A stretch of DNA of 64,000 nt from positions 1 through 64,000 of the forward strand of contig CAZTTG010000025.1 of the NCBI GenBank assembly GCA_964615935.1. Reading direction: 5' to 3'. Both the position numbers and the translations under genes were made by a program. Origin of the DNA: CAZTTG01 sp964615935. GTDB lineage: Bacteria > Planctomycetota > UBA1135 > GCA-002686595. This document shows positions 45,664 through 55,011 of the stretch, piece by piece (positions within the stretch are counted from its first letter, which is position 1; the number at the start of each line of letters is the position of its first letter). The notes under the pieces are model-generated. The model did not search any database and had not been told where the DNA came from. It saw nothing but the letters and a program-made list of their open reading frames with translations.

Positions 45664-46977
45664 ATGCTGATCCTCTCCAACGTCCGCAAGCTCTACGATG
45701 GCACCTCCTGCGGCTCCGAGGCCCTGCACCAGGCCGTGGACCTGCACGTCGAGGGCGGCCGCATCCTCGAGCTGCGCCCCCACGACCCCGAGGTCCGCTC
45801 GGCCCCCGAGGTCACCGCCATCGACTGCTCGGCGTTCACGGTGACGCCGGGGCTGATCGACTGCCACGGCCACGTCACCGCCCTGGGGCTGAGTCCGCAG
45901 GACATCGAGCGCAGCGACGGCCCCGAGGGCGCGGTCTACGTGGAGAAGATCCTGTACGCCTCGCTGGTGGAGGGCGGGGTCACCACCATGCGCGACGTCG
46001 GCGGCGCGACGCACTGGATGAAGCGCCTGGTGGACGAGGGTCTGGTGATCGGGCCGCGCCTCAAGATCGCCGTGTGCATGCTCTCCACCACCGGCGGGCA
46101 CGCCGACTTCCGCGGGCCCGACCGCTGCCACGCCGAGTTCTCCAAGCTCTGGCCGCCGGCGCCCGGGAGGCCCTCGAGCATCGTCGACGGCCCCTGGGAG
46201 TGCCGCAAGCGGGTGCGCGAGATCGCCGCCTGCGGGGCGGACCTGATCAAGCTGTGCACCAGCCCGGGGGTGGCCTCGCCCGGCGACGAGCTGGAGCACC
46301 GCGACTTCACCGCCGAGGAGATCGCCGCCATCTGCGAGGAGGCCGGCGCCCGCGGCCTGAGGGTGGCCGCCCACGCCCACAGCCGGAGCGGCATCGAGCT
46401 GGCCATCGACAACGGGGTCAGCGACATCCAGCACATCTCCTTCATGGACGCCCGCCTGGCCGAGCGCGCCGCCGAGCGGGGCTGCACCGTGACCCCCACC
46501 TCCTGGGTGGTGCAGGAGATCCCCGGCGCCGCGGGCCTCTCCGACTTCGTGATGGAGAAGGCCCGGCAGGTGGCGGAGGTGCACACCGGCGCGGTCCAGC
46601 ACGCCCGCGCGGGCGGCCTGAAGATCCTGGGGGGCACCGATCCGGTGCTCCCGGGCATGCACGGCCGCAACTACATGGAGCTCTCGGCCCTGGTGCGCGA
46701 CGGGCTGGACCCGCTCGAGGCCTGGCACGGCATGACCGGCCTGGCCGCGGGCGAGATCGGGCAGGCGGACGCCGGCACCCTCCGCAAGGGACAGCGCGCC
46801 GACCTCCTGATCTGCCGGGGCGACGTGCTCTCCGATCCCGCGCTCCTCGACCGCGGGGCCCTGGTCGAGGTGGTCCAGGACGGCTTCGGCCACCGCGGCG
46901 CGATCGACGGGCTCCCCCAGCGGACCTTCGCCACCACCGTGCAGCGCACCCTCGGCCCGCCCGACGAGACGACCTGA
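45664..46977 (+). CDS. Metal-dependent amidohydrolase
   Basis: This 437-residue enzyme of the amidohydrolase superfamily is close in pattern to imidazolonepropionase/Xaa-Pro-dipeptidase-like members. Metal ligands: 'GLIDCHGHVTA' (HxH) near residue 65, Lys in 'GADLIKLCTSPG' near 195, His in 'VAAHAHSRSG' and 'IQHISFMD', and Asp in 'ILGGTDPVLPG'. A C-terminal beta-sandwich with 'GTLRKGQRADLLIC' follows. No signal peptide is seen; probably cytosolic. The start at 45664 (ATG) lies 9 nt after TAGACT, and an in-frame GTG at 45646 lies inside the -10. It sits 14 nt before a large peptidase gene, so a joint role in peptide or amide breakdown is possible. Confidence 0.88.
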   Translation: MLILSNVRKLYDGTSCGSEALHQAVDLHVEGGRILELRPHDPEVRSAPEVTAIDCSAFTVTPGLIDCHGHVTALGLSPQDIERSDGPEGAVYVEKILYASLVEGGVTTMRDVGGATHWMKRLVDEGLVIGPRLKIAVCMLSTTGGHADFRGPDRCHAEFSKLWPPAPGRPSSIVDGPWECRKRVREIAACGADLIKLCTSPGVASPGDELEHRDFTAEEIAAICEEAGARGLRVAAHAHSRSGIELAIDNGVSDIQHISFMDARLAERAAERGCTVTPTSWVVQEIPGAAGLSDFVMEKARQVAEVHTGAVQHARAGGLKILGGTDPVLPGMHGRNYMELSALVRDGLDPLEAWHGMTGLAAGEIGQADAGTLRKGQRADLLICRGDVLSDPALLDRGALVEVVQDGFGHRGAIDGLPQRTFATTVQRTLGPPDETT

Positions 46978-46991
46978 AAGGGAATCCAACC

Positions 46992-49900
46992 GTGAGCCAT
47001 CCCCTGCGAAGCCGTGAGCCCCTCTCGGCCTGCCTCGCCCTGGCGGTGCTCGGTCTCGCCGCCCCGGCGGGACAGGAGCCCGTCCACCACGCCCTGCAGG
47101 TGCGCCTCGAACCCGAGCGGCACGCCATCGAGATCGCGGACGAGATCCGCGGGGCCCCCCTCGAGGACGGCGAGGTCCGGTTCCGGCTCCACGCCGACCT
47201 CGACCTCGAGTGCCTCGACGCGGGGGCCCGGGTCTCGGCCGACGAGCCCCACCCCGCCGGCACCGCCTCGGGGGAGGCCGGCGGTCCGCTGATGGTGCGC
47301 ACCTGGCGGGTCTCGGCCGAGCCGGACCGACCGGTGCGACTGGCCATCCGCGGCACCCTCCACCACCCCATCGAGGCCGGGGGGGAGGAGTACGCCCGCA
47401 GCTTCTCGAGCAGCCCCGGCATCATCGACGCCGAGGGCGTCGTGCTCAGCGGCGCGAGCTGGTGGCTGCCCACCTTCGACGAGACCCTCGCGACCTTCGA
47501 GATGAGCGTGGACCTCCCCGAGGGCTGGGACGCGGTGAGCCAGGGCGAGCGCGGCGCGCACCGCATCGAGGCCGGCCGGCGCTCGGTCACCTGGACCTGC
47601 CCCCACCCCATGGAGGAGGTCTACCTGATCGCGGCCCGCTTCCACGAGTTCTCCCGCGCCGCCGGCGGCGTGACCGCCTACGCCTTCCTGCGGGAGGACG
47701 ACGAGGCCCTGGCCAGCCGCTACCTGGAGGTCACCGCGCAGTACATCGACATGTACCGCCAGCTCATCGGCCCCTACCCCTTCGCCAAGTTCGCCCTGGT
47801 GGAGAACTTCTGGGAGACGGGCTACGGCATGCCCTCCTTCACCCTGCTGGGGCCGACCGTCATCCGCCTGCCCTTCATCCTGCACTCCTCCTACCCCCAC
47901 GAGATCCTGCACAACTGGTGGGGCAACGGCGTGTACGTCGACTGGGAGAGCGGCAACTGGTGCGAGGGACTGACGGCCTACCTGGCCGACCACCTGATCA
48001 AGGAGGGGCGCGGCGAGGGGCAGGTGTACCGCCGCGACACCCTGAACGCCTACAAGAGCTACGTGCAGGACGGGGCCGACTTCCCCCTCACCGAGTTCCG
48101 CTCGCGCCACTCCTCGGCCACCCAGGCGGTGGGCTACGGCAAGTCCCTGATGCTGTGGCACATGCTGCGCCTGCGCATCGGGGACGAGCGCTTCCGGCTC
48201 GGGCTGCAGCGCTTCTGGCGCGGCTTCCGCTTCCGCCAGGCCTCCTTCGGGGATCTGCGGGACGCCTTCTCGGAGGCCGCCGAGGAGGACCTCGGCGACT
48301 TCTTCGCCCAGTGGGTCGAGCGCACCGGCGCGCCCGTCCTGGAGGCCCAGGTGGAGCTCGGGGAGGGCGCGTCGGCCTCGCTCACCCTGCGCCAGACCCA
48401 GGAGGCCGAGCCCTACCAGCTCCTGGTGCCGGTGGCCGTGACCCGGCTGTTCCAGCCCGAGGCCGAGCTCCTGTGGCTCTCCCTCTTCGAGCGCGAGCGG
48501 ACCTTCGACATCGGCGGCGATCCCGCCGTCCTGCGGGTGGACGTCGATCCCCTCTTCGACCTCTTCCGCCGCCTCGATCGGGAGGAGATCCCCCCCACCC
48601 TGGCGGGCTTGTTCGGCGCCGAGAAGGTCCTGCTGGTCGCGCCCGCGCCGGGAGGGGATCCCCTGGCCGAGGGCTGGCTGGAGCTGGCCCGCCAGTGGCG
48701 GTCGGGTCAGGAGGAGTCCATCGAGATCCTGACCGCGAACGCGATGGGCGCGCTGCCCGAGGACCGCGCCGTCTGGATCCTGGGGTCGTCCAACCGCTGG
48801 AGCGACGTCGCGCGGGAGGGGCTCGAGCGGATCGGCTCGCTCGGGATGGTCGAGGAGGGTGAGCCGGGCGACTGCTTCGCCTTCGCCCTGCGCCACCCCG
48901 CCGATCCCGAGCTGTGCCTCGGCTGGGTGGGGAGCGGGACCGCGGCGGCCCTTCCCGGTCTGGCCCGCAAGCTGCCGCACTACGGCAAGTACTCCTACCT
49001 GCGCTTCGAGGGCGACGAGCCCACCAACACGCTCAAGGGGCAGTGGAGCGCGGAGGCCTCGCCCCTGGTCTGGACCGCCCCCGGGATGCGCGTCGAGCGC
49101 GGCCTCCTGCCCGAGCGCGAGGCCCTGGCCTCCCTGGCGCCGGTCTTCGATCCCGGGGCCCTGATGGCGCACGTGGAGCACCTCGCCGGGGCCGAGCTCG
49201 AGGGGCGGGGATCGGGGAGCCCCGGTGCGGCCCGGGCGGCCGAGTACGTCGCCGCGGCCTTCGCCGAGGCGGGCCTCGAGCCCGGCGGCGAAGGCGGTGG
49301 CTGGTTCCAGACCTGGAGCGAGCCGGGCGGGCCCGAGGGCCGGCCGGTCGAACTGCGCAACGCCGTCGGCATCCTGCGCGGCACGAGGCCCGAGTGGGCC
49401 GAGCAGTCGATCGTCGTCGGCGCCCACTACGACCACCTCGGCCGGGGCTGGCCCGACGTGCGCTCGGGCGAGGAGGGCGAGGTGCACCCCGGCGCCGACG
49501 ACAACGCCTCCGGTGTCTCGGTCCTGATCGAGCTGGCCGGCAACCTGGCCCGGACCCACCGGCCCGAGCGGAGCATCGTCTTCGTCGCCTTCGGCGGCGA
49601 GGAGTGGGGTCTCAAGGGCTCGCGCCACTTCGTGCGCACCCCGTACGGCTTCCCGATCGAGGGCCTGCGGGCCATGGTCAACCTGGACACCGTGGGCCGG
49701 CTGGGCGACAAGCCCATCGCGGTCTTCGGCTCGGGGACCGCCAGCGAGTGGAAGCACATCGCCATGGGCATCGGCTTCACCACCGGCATCGCCTCGCAGT
49801 GCGTGGCCGACGACCCCGGCGGCAGCGACCAGGTGAGCTTCCACGAGGCGCGGGTGCCGGCGGTGCAGATCTTCAGCGGCGCGCACGCCGACTACCACCG

Positions 49901-50321
49901 CCCCACCGACACCCCCGACGAGATCGACTCCGCGGGCCTGGTGACGGTGGCCTCCTTCGTGCGGGAGATGGCGGTCTACCTCACCGGACGGCCCGAGCCC
50001 CTGAGCACGAGCTTCGCGGCGGCCGAGAAGCCCCCGGCCATGCCGCCCATGGGCGGCCGCCGGGTCAGCTTCGGCACCATGCCCGACTTCGCCTTCGGGG
50101 GGCCCGGCGTGCGGGTGAGCCAGGTGATGGAGTCCTCCTCCGCCGAAGAGGCCGGCGTGCTGGCCGGCGACGTGCTGCTGGCCATGGACGGCCAGGAGCT
50201 CGCGGACCTGGCGGGCTACAGCGCGCTCCTGCGGAAGTACGCGCCCGGTGACCGCGTCCGCGTCCGCCTGCGGCGGGGCGAGGAGATCCTCGAGGTGGAG
50301 GCCACCCTGAAGGCCCGCTGA
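46992..50321 (+). CDS. Exported M1-like / M28 / PDZ fusion peptidase
   Basis: This 1109-residue exported protein has three parts. Residues 30-470 are an M1-type gluzincin: zinc motif 'HEILHNWWGN' near 310 with the downstream Glu in 'NWCEGLTAYLADH'. Residues 720-1000 are an M28 aminopeptidase: 'VVGAHYDHLGRGW', 'HPGADDNASGVSV', 'VFVAFGGEEWGLKGSRHF', 'NLDTVGRLGD' and 'AHADYHRPTDTPDEID', so both zinc ions should be bound. The last 90 residues are a PDZ domain ('AEEAGVLAGDVLLAMDGQEL'). A signal peptide ('LACLALAVLGLAAPAGQE'-like) follows the GTG start; AAAGGGA lies about 9 nt upstream. It probably trims peptides outside the cytoplasm. It follows the amidohydrolase by 14 nt and precedes the flippase by 11 nt. 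Confidence 0.9.
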   Translation: MSHPLRSREPLSACLALAVLGLAAPAGQEPVHHALQVRLEPERHAIEIADEIRGAPLEDGEVRFRLHADLDLECLDAGARVSADEPHPAGTASGEAGGPLMVRTWRVSAEPDRPVRLAIRGTLHHPIEAGGEEYARSFSSSPGIIDAEGVVLSGASWWLPTFDETLATFEMSVDLPEGWDAVSQGERGAHRIEAGRRSVTWTCPHPMEEVYLIAARFHEFSRAAGGVTAYAFLREDDEALASRYLEVTAQYIDMYRQLIGPYPFAKFALVENFWETGYGMPSFTLLGPTVIRLPFILHSSYPHEILHNWWGNGVYVDWESGNWCEGLTAYLADHLIKEGRGEGQVYRRDTLNAYKSYVQDGADFPLTEFRSRHSSATQAVGYGKSLMLWHMLRLRIGDERFRLGLQRFWRGFRFRQASFGDLRDAFSEAAEEDLGDFFAQWVERTGAPVLEAQVELGEGASASLTLRQTQEAEPYQLLVPVAVTRLFQPEAELLWLSLFERERTFDIGGDPAVLRVDVDPLFDLFRRLDREEIPPTLAGLFGAEKVLLVAPAPGGDPLAEGWLELARQWRSGQEESIEILTANAMGALPEDRAVWILGSSNRWSDVAREGLERIGSLGMVEEGEPGDCFAFALRHPADPELCLGWVGSGTAAALPGLARKLPHYGKYSYLRFEGDEPTNTLKGQWSAEASPLVWTAPGMRVERGLLPEREALASLAPVFDPGALMAHVEHLAGAELEGRGSGSPGAARAAEYVAAAFAEAGLEPGGEGGGWFQTWSEPGGPEGRPVELRNAVGILRGTRPEWAEQSIVVGAHYDHLGRGWPDVRSGEEGEVHPGADDNASGVSVLIELAGNLARTHRPERSIVFVAFGGEEWGLKGSRHFVRTPYGFPIEGLRAMVNLDTVGRLGDKPIAVFGSGTASEWKHIAMGIGFTTGIASQCVADDPGGSDQVSFHEARVPAVQIFSGAHADYHRPTDTPDEIDSAGLVTVASFVREMAVYLTGRPEPLSTSFAAAEKPPAMPPMGGRRVSFGTMPDFAFGGPGVRVSQVMESSSAEEAGVLAGDVLLAMDGQELADLAGYSALLRKYAPGDRVRVRLRRGEEILEVEATLKAR

Positions 50322-50332
50322 GCCCGCGATCG

Positions 50333-51820
50333 ATGAGCGCCCCGTCCGAAGCGACGCCGCCCGAGCCCGCGGCGTCCCATCCGGGCGGCGCGGCGCGGGG
50401 CACGGTGTGGCTCTCCGCCGCACACGGCGCCCTGCTCTTCGGCCACGCCGCGGTCCTGATCGCCGCCGGCCGGCTGCTCACGACCGAGGACTACGGCCGC
50501 TTCGCGGTGGCCTTCCTGGCGCTCTCCTGGGTGACGGTCGCGGTCGCGGCCCTGCTGCTGCCGGGTCTGGCGAAGATCGTCTCCGAGGACGCCGCTCGCT
50601 TTCCCGCCGCCCTGGCCTTTGCCGGGCGGTGGTACGCGCCGGCGGTGCTGGTCCTGACCCTCGCCCTGTGGCTGGCGGCCGCGCCCCTGGCCCGGGCCTT
50701 CGGGGGCGCCGGGCTGGCGCCGCTCCTCTCGATCGTCTCCATCGGAGCTCCGCTGGTGGCGGCCGGCGTGCTGGGCTTCCACCTCCTCAACGCCCTCCAC
50801 CGCTTCCGCGCTGCGAGCGTCGCGCGGGCGACCGGGGCGCTCGTCGCGGCCGCGGCTGCCGGCGCCCTGCTCCTCCTGGATCGTGGAGCCGCGGGGGCCC
50901 TGCTGGGGCTGGTCACCGGGGCGGCGGTCGGGGGAGCCCTGCTCACGTGGCAGATGGCGAGGGCGGCCCGAGGCGTCCCCCGCCTCCCCTACGCCCCCAT
51001 GGCGCGGCGGGTCGCCTGGTGGACGGCCATGTCCCTGCCCGCCCTCGTCGGATTGCGCACCCTCGAGAACCTGGACGTCTGGCTGGTGAAGGGGCTGGTG
51101 CCGGATGCGGAGGCCGCGGGCCTGTACGCGGTGGCCTGGGCGATCGCGCGCACGCCGATGTTCCTGGCCTACGGCCTGGGGGACGCGGTCTTCCCCCGGA
51201 TCTCCGGCGCGCTGGAGCGCGGCGAGCGCGAAGCCGCGCGGAGCGTGGCCGCCGAGGCCACGCGGCTGGTCGCGCTGCTCTTCGTGCCGGTCGCCTTCCT
51301 CGCGGCGGGCATGGCGGACGAGCTCATCTAGCTCCTCTTCTCCGCGCGCTACCTGGAGGCCAGCTCCAGCCTGGTCGTACTCGCGCCGGCGATCCCCCTC
51401 GCCGCGCTGACGCTGTGCACCCTGCGCCTGCTGGCCGCCGCCGGCCGACCCGGCCTGCAGGTAGCGCTCGTCCTCGGCCTCCTGGGTCTCGGAGTCGTCG
51501 TCGACCTGATCCTGATCCCCCACCTGGGGATCCTGGGAGCGGCCTGGGGCGCCCTCATCACCTTCGGCACGGGAGCGCTCGCCGGAAGCGCCCTGGTGCA
51601 TCGTTGCCTGGGCGCGCACCTCCCCGCGTCCACCGCGTGGAGGTGCGGCCTGGCTGGCGCGCTGGTCTTCGCCCTGGCCTTCCTGTGGCCCGCCTCCGGC
51701 CTGGTCGCGGCGGCCAAGCCGGTGCTGGCGGCCGCGCTGTACGCGGCCGCGCTCCTCGCCCTGGGGGAGGTCGGCGCCAGGGACCTGCAGGTCCTGAGGC
51801 GGGTGCTGGGGCGGCGCTGA
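50333..51820 (+). pseudogene. Polysaccharide flippase (Wzx-like) gene interrupted by an in-frame TAG
   Basis: The frame from 50333 encodes an oligosaccharide flippase of the MOP superfamily: many hydrophobic helices, with 'VLIAAGRLLTTEDYGRFAVA' and 'NLDVWLVKGLVPDAEAAGLY'. At 51329-51331 a TAG follows 'FLAAGMADELI'. The same frame then continues without a break with 'LLFSARYLEASSSLVVLAPA', 'LGLGVVVDLILIPHLGILGA' and a proper end at 51820, restoring a normal length of about 495 residues. Relatives read through this spot, which is the ELI-x-LLFG-x-RY region. Explanations: nonsense mutation, base error or readthrough. The truncated 332-residue product would lack the last third of its helices. Confidence 0.82.
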
Positions 51821-51907
51821 ACCGGGGGCCGCGGTCCACCCGCTGGAGCGGCCCCCCCCCTGCAGCCCCCCGGAGGCCCCGGGAGGCCCCAGCCGTCGAG
51901 GGCCTGA

Positions 51908-51913
51908 TAGGAT
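51908..51913 (+). promoter_or_regulatory. -10 box (TAGGAT) of the first paralogue
   Basis: It ends 7 nt before the ATG at 51920 with no Shine-Dalgarno. The second paralogue has TAGGCT at the same distance. Confidence 0.5.
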
Positions 51914-51919
51914 GGCCGA

Positions 51920-53191
51920 ATGGGGATCCCGCTGGCGATCGCGCTCCTGCTCTCCCCGGCCGGGTGCCCGGCCGCGTCCGAGCCTCCCGGGGTGACGAGC
52001 TACCGGATCGAGTACGAGCCCGAGGGCGGGGGGGAGTACGTCGTCGGCGTCTGGACGGTGCCCGACAACTTCATCAACACGGGGCTGGCCTACAACCCGG
52101 TCGACCACACCCTCTTCAGCTCGCATCTCGACTTCTCCCTGCAGGGCGAGAGCATCGAGGAGCTCCACCGGTGGGACGGCTCGCGGGCAGCGCCCCCGGT
52201 CAACATCGATGCCTACACCTCCCTGCCCCAGGGGCTCACCTACGATCCGGGCGACGACACCTTCTGGGTCTGGGGCGGCGACGGCCCCAACCCGCAGAAG
52301 TACGTCGCGCACGTCTCGCGCGAGGGAGCGCTCCTCTCCGACGGCTTCCCCATGCCGGGCTACCCGGGCATGCTCGACATCGAGGGTCCCCACGGCCCGA
52401 TCTGGTCCAAGGAGAACACTCAATCAACGGCCCTGCTCTTTGACCGCAGCGGAGCGGTGGTGGACCAGTTCCACGCCTCCTTCGCGGGCGAGGGAATCGC
52501 CGTGGATCCCTTCGACGGGACCTTCTGGGTCCTGACCGAGCAGGGGCTCCACAACGTCCAGCGCGTGGGCGCGAGCTCGCAGCTCCTGGGGTCCTGGCCC
52601 AACCCCTCCCACCGCTGGCCGCCCGACGTGCTCCTCGGCCACATCGTCAACGGCGCGGCCGAGGGGCTGGTGGTCGATCCCTCCGACCGCACGATCTGGT
52701 TCAACGCCGACCAGCACGTCCACGGCGGCGTTCCCCACGGCAACCGCTGCTGGCACGTCGATCCCCTGGGCACGCACGACCGCTTCGTCCTGATGCCCGG
52801 GGGCGTGAGATGGGAGAAGGGCGTCCTCGCGGGAGCTCGGGTCGACGGGGCGGCGCTGGTCGTCTCCGCCGGAGAGCCGCTGGGCCGGTACACCAGCGCC
52901 GTCGTCGATCTGGGCGACCGTCCCGCCATCGCCGACGAGCTCGAGCTGCGGGGCGAGGTGGACGTGCTGCTCGAGTACCGCGGCTCGGACGCGGCCCCGA
53001 CCACGACCGCGAACACGCGCCTCACCCGACCCTACCACGACGCCAATCAGACGAACCAGGGCTGGGGCGCGACCCAGCCGGGCGCCTGGTCGGACCGGCT
53101 CCCCTCCACGCGCTTCGTCCAGGTCCGGCTCACGCTGGTCCTGCGGAACGATCCCCCCCCGGCCAGCGGCTTCCGTCGGGACGATCGGTGA
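51920..53191 (+). CDS. Exported propeller-like protein, tandem paralogue 1 (possible lipoprotein)
   Basis: This 423-residue exported protein has a short signal peptide ('IPLAIALLLSPAGC'). A Cys at the cleavage region gives a possible lipobox (P-A-G-C). The body has repeats with aromatic and Gly-Asp turns, such as 'GLTYDPGDDTFWVWGGDGP', 'GIAVDPFDGTFWVLTEQGL' and 'GLVVDPSDRTIWFNADQHV', that suggest a six- or seven-bladed propeller (NHL/SMP-like). No enzyme family was recognised. The gene at 53250 is a close paralogue of exactly equal length, and the two share promoter position. Start by the leaderless ATG at 51920. Confidence 0.75.
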   Translation: MGIPLAIALLLSPAGCPAASEPPGVTSYRIEYEPEGGGEYVVGVWTVPDNFINTGLAYNPVDHTLFSSHLDFSLQGESIEELHRWDGSRAAPPVNIDAYTSLPQGLTYDPGDDTFWVWGGDGPNPQKYVAHVSREGALLSDGFPMPGYPGMLDIEGPHGPIWSKENTQSTALLFDRSGAVVDQFHASFAGEGIAVDPFDGTFWVLTEQGLHNVQRVGASSQLLGSWPNPSHRWPPDVLLGHIVNGAAEGLVVDPSDRTIWFNADQHVHGGVPHGNRCWHVDPLGTHDRFVLMPGGVRWEKGVLAGARVDGAALVVSAGEPLGRYTSAVVDLGDRPAIADELELRGEVDVLLEYRGSDAAPTTTANTRLTRPYHDANQTNQGWGATQPGAWSDRLPSTRFVQVRLTLVLRNDPPPASGFRRDDR

Positions 53192-53237
53192 CTCCGACCG
53201 GGCCGCGGAGCGCGGACCCCCTCGGCCGGAAACCTGA

Positions 53238-53243
53238 TAGGCT
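53238..53243 (+). promoter_or_regulatory. -10 box (TAGGCT) of the second paralogue
   Basis: It ends 7 nt before the ATG at 53250, in the same context (ACCTGATAGG or GCCTGATAGG) as the first copy. Confidence 0.5.
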
Positions 53244-53249
53244 GGTCGA

Positions 53250-54521
53250 ATGAGGCTGCTGCTCGCCGCCGCCCTCCTGCTCTCCCCGGCCGGGAGCCCG
53301 GCCGCGTCCGATCCCCCGGGGGTGACGGGCTATCGCATCGACTACCAGCTCGAGGGGGGAGGCGAGTACGTCGTCGACGTCTGGACGGTGCCCGGGAACT
53401 TCGTCAACACGGGCCTGGCCTACAACCCCATCGACCACACCCTGTTCTCCTCCCACTGGAACGGCGGCGGGCAGGGCGAGAGCATCGAGGAGCTCCACCG
53501 GTGGGACGGCGCGCGGGCGGCGCCCCCCATCCCCCTCGGCGGCATCGCCACCGGGCCCCAGGGGCTCACTTACGACCGCGCCGACGACACCCTCTGGGTG
53601 TGGGGCACCCAGGCGCCCCTGCCGGCGGCCCATGCCTCGCACGTCTCGCGCGAGGGAGCGCTCCTCTCCGACGGCTTCACCATGCCCGGCAACCCGGGAT
53701 CGCTCGAGCTCGAGGCACCCGGCGGGCGGATCTGGTCGAAGTCGAACTGGACCCCGGCGGTCGAGGTCTACGACCGCACCGGAGCGGTGGTGGATCAGTT
53801 CGGCACCCTCTACGGCGGCGAGGGCATCTCCGGGGATCCCTTCGACGGGACCTTCTGGGTCCTGACCGAGTCCTCGCTCCACCACCTCCAGCGGGTGGGC
53901 TCGAGTTCCCAGCTCCTGGAGTCCTGGCCCAATCCCTCCCATCACTGGCCGCCCGACGTGCAGCTCGGCTACACCGTCAGCGGGGCGGCCGAGGGGCTGG
54001 TCGTCGATCCCTCCGACCGCACGCTGTGGTTCAACGCCGATCAGGGCTATCACGGCAACGTCCCGGGGGGCAACCGCTGCTGGCACCTCGATCCGCTGGG
54101 CACGCACGACCGCTTCGTCCTGATGCCCGGGGGCGTGCGGTGGGAGAAGGGGGTCTTCGACGGCACGCGGGTCGACGGGGCGGCGCTGGTCCTGGCCGCC
54201 GGCGAGCCGCTGGGCCGGTACACCAGCGCCATCGTCGATCTGGGGAGCCGTCCCGCCATCGCCGACGAGCTCGAGCTGCGGGGCGAGGTGGACGTGCTGC
54301 TCGAGTACCGCGGCTCGGACGCGGCTCCGACCACGATCGCGAACACGCGACTCACCCGGCCCTACCACGACGCCCGGCAGGCGAACGAGGGCTGGGGCGC
54401 GACCCCGCCCGGCGCCTGGTCGAGCCTGCTCCCCGCGACCCGCTTCGTCCAGGTCCGCTTCACGCTGGTCCTCGTGAACGACGCTCCCCCGGCCTCGGGC
54501 TTCCGTCGGGACGACCGGTGA
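53250..54521 (+). CDS. Exported propeller-like protein, tandem paralogue 2
   Basis: This is a 423-residue paralogue of the preceding gene, alignable over its full length. Its repeats include 'GLTYDRADDTLWVWGTQAP', 'GISGDPFDGTFWVLTESSL' and 'GLVVDPSDRTLWFNADQGY'. The C-terminal 150 residues are nearly identical between the two. The signal peptide ends 'LLLSPAGSPAAS', where the first copy has Cys in place of the Ser, so this copy should be released rather than lipid-anchored. Function unknown. Confidence 0.75.
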   Translation: MRLLLAAALLLSPAGSPAASDPPGVTGYRIDYQLEGGGEYVVDVWTVPGNFVNTGLAYNPIDHTLFSSHWNGGGQGESIEELHRWDGARAAPPIPLGGIATGPQGLTYDRADDTLWVWGTQAPLPAAHASHVSREGALLSDGFTMPGNPGSLELEAPGGRIWSKSNWTPAVEVYDRTGAVVDQFGTLYGGEGISGDPFDGTFWVLTESSLHHLQRVGSSSQLLESWPNPSHHWPPDVQLGYTVSGAAEGLVVDPSDRTLWFNADQGYHGNVPGGNRCWHLDPLGTHDRFVLMPGGVRWEKGVFDGTRVDGAALVLAAGEPLGRYTSAIVDLGSRPAIADELELRGEVDVLLEYRGSDAAPTTIANTRLTRPYHDARQANEGWGATPPGAWSSLLPATRFVQVRFTLVLVNDAPPASGFRRDDR

Positions 54522-54599
54522 GTCCGGCCGGGACCTGGCGGCCGCCCCCGCCCTGGGGGCCCCGTCGGGCGGATCCCCGGCGGTCCCGCCATCCCAGGC

Positions 54600-54628
54600 T
54601 TGACGGCCGAAGGCGCGGCGCGTCGACT
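54600..54628 (+). promoter_or_regulatory. Promoter TTGACG-N17-TCGACT
   Basis: A -35 TTGACG at 54600-54605 and a -10 TCGACT at 54623-54628 are separated by exactly 17 nt, ahead of the 80-residue membrane protein gene. It resembles the tRNA promoter at 61943. Confidence 0.5.
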
Positions 54629-54725
54629 ACGGGCGGGTGCCTCACCGCCCGGCCCATCGCCTCCGCCCGGAGACCGGCCGTGCGACGACGGGAGCGCTCG
54701 GTGGAGGGGAATGGAGGAAGATCGA

Positions 54726-54968
54726 ATGAAGCCCAAGGACGTCTTCGGGATCATCAGCAGGTCGATCGGTCTGATCCTGATCATCTACGAGATCCACGCG
54801 CTGGTGCTGGCCGTCTTCGGTCCCCTGTGGGCGGGCTTCCGGGTGTTCATCACGCTCGCCTGCAGCGTCGCGATCGGGCTCGCCATCGGGGTCTACCTGC
54901 TCATGGGCGCGCCCCATCTCATGGACTTCAGCTATCCCGGGAAGTCGGGCTCGGACGCCGACTCCTGA
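54726..54968 (+). CDS. Small two-helix membrane protein
   Basis: This 80-residue protein has two hydrophobic helices ('IISRSIGLILIIYEIHALV' and 'VFITLACSVAIGLAIGVYLL') and a short polar tail. GGAGGAAG lies a few bases upstream of the ATG, and a promoter with both boxes lies 100 nt away. It precedes a broken receptor kinase gene by 43 nt. No family was recognised. Confidence 0.7.
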   Translation: MKPKDVFGIISRSIGLILIIYEIHALVLAVFGPLWAGFRVFITLACSVAIGLAIGVYLLMGAPHLMDFSYPGKSGSDADS

Positions 54969-55011
54969 ACCGGGCCGGCGGTTCGGCGCGCGACCGATCA
55001 GGCCAGCCACC

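Noticed and set aside
37147..51331. Genome-wide reassignment of TAG to an amino acid
   Set aside because: TAG ends at least five intact genes at the expected place (2426, 12203, 43704, 59015, 59823). Two internal TAGs cannot support a changed code.
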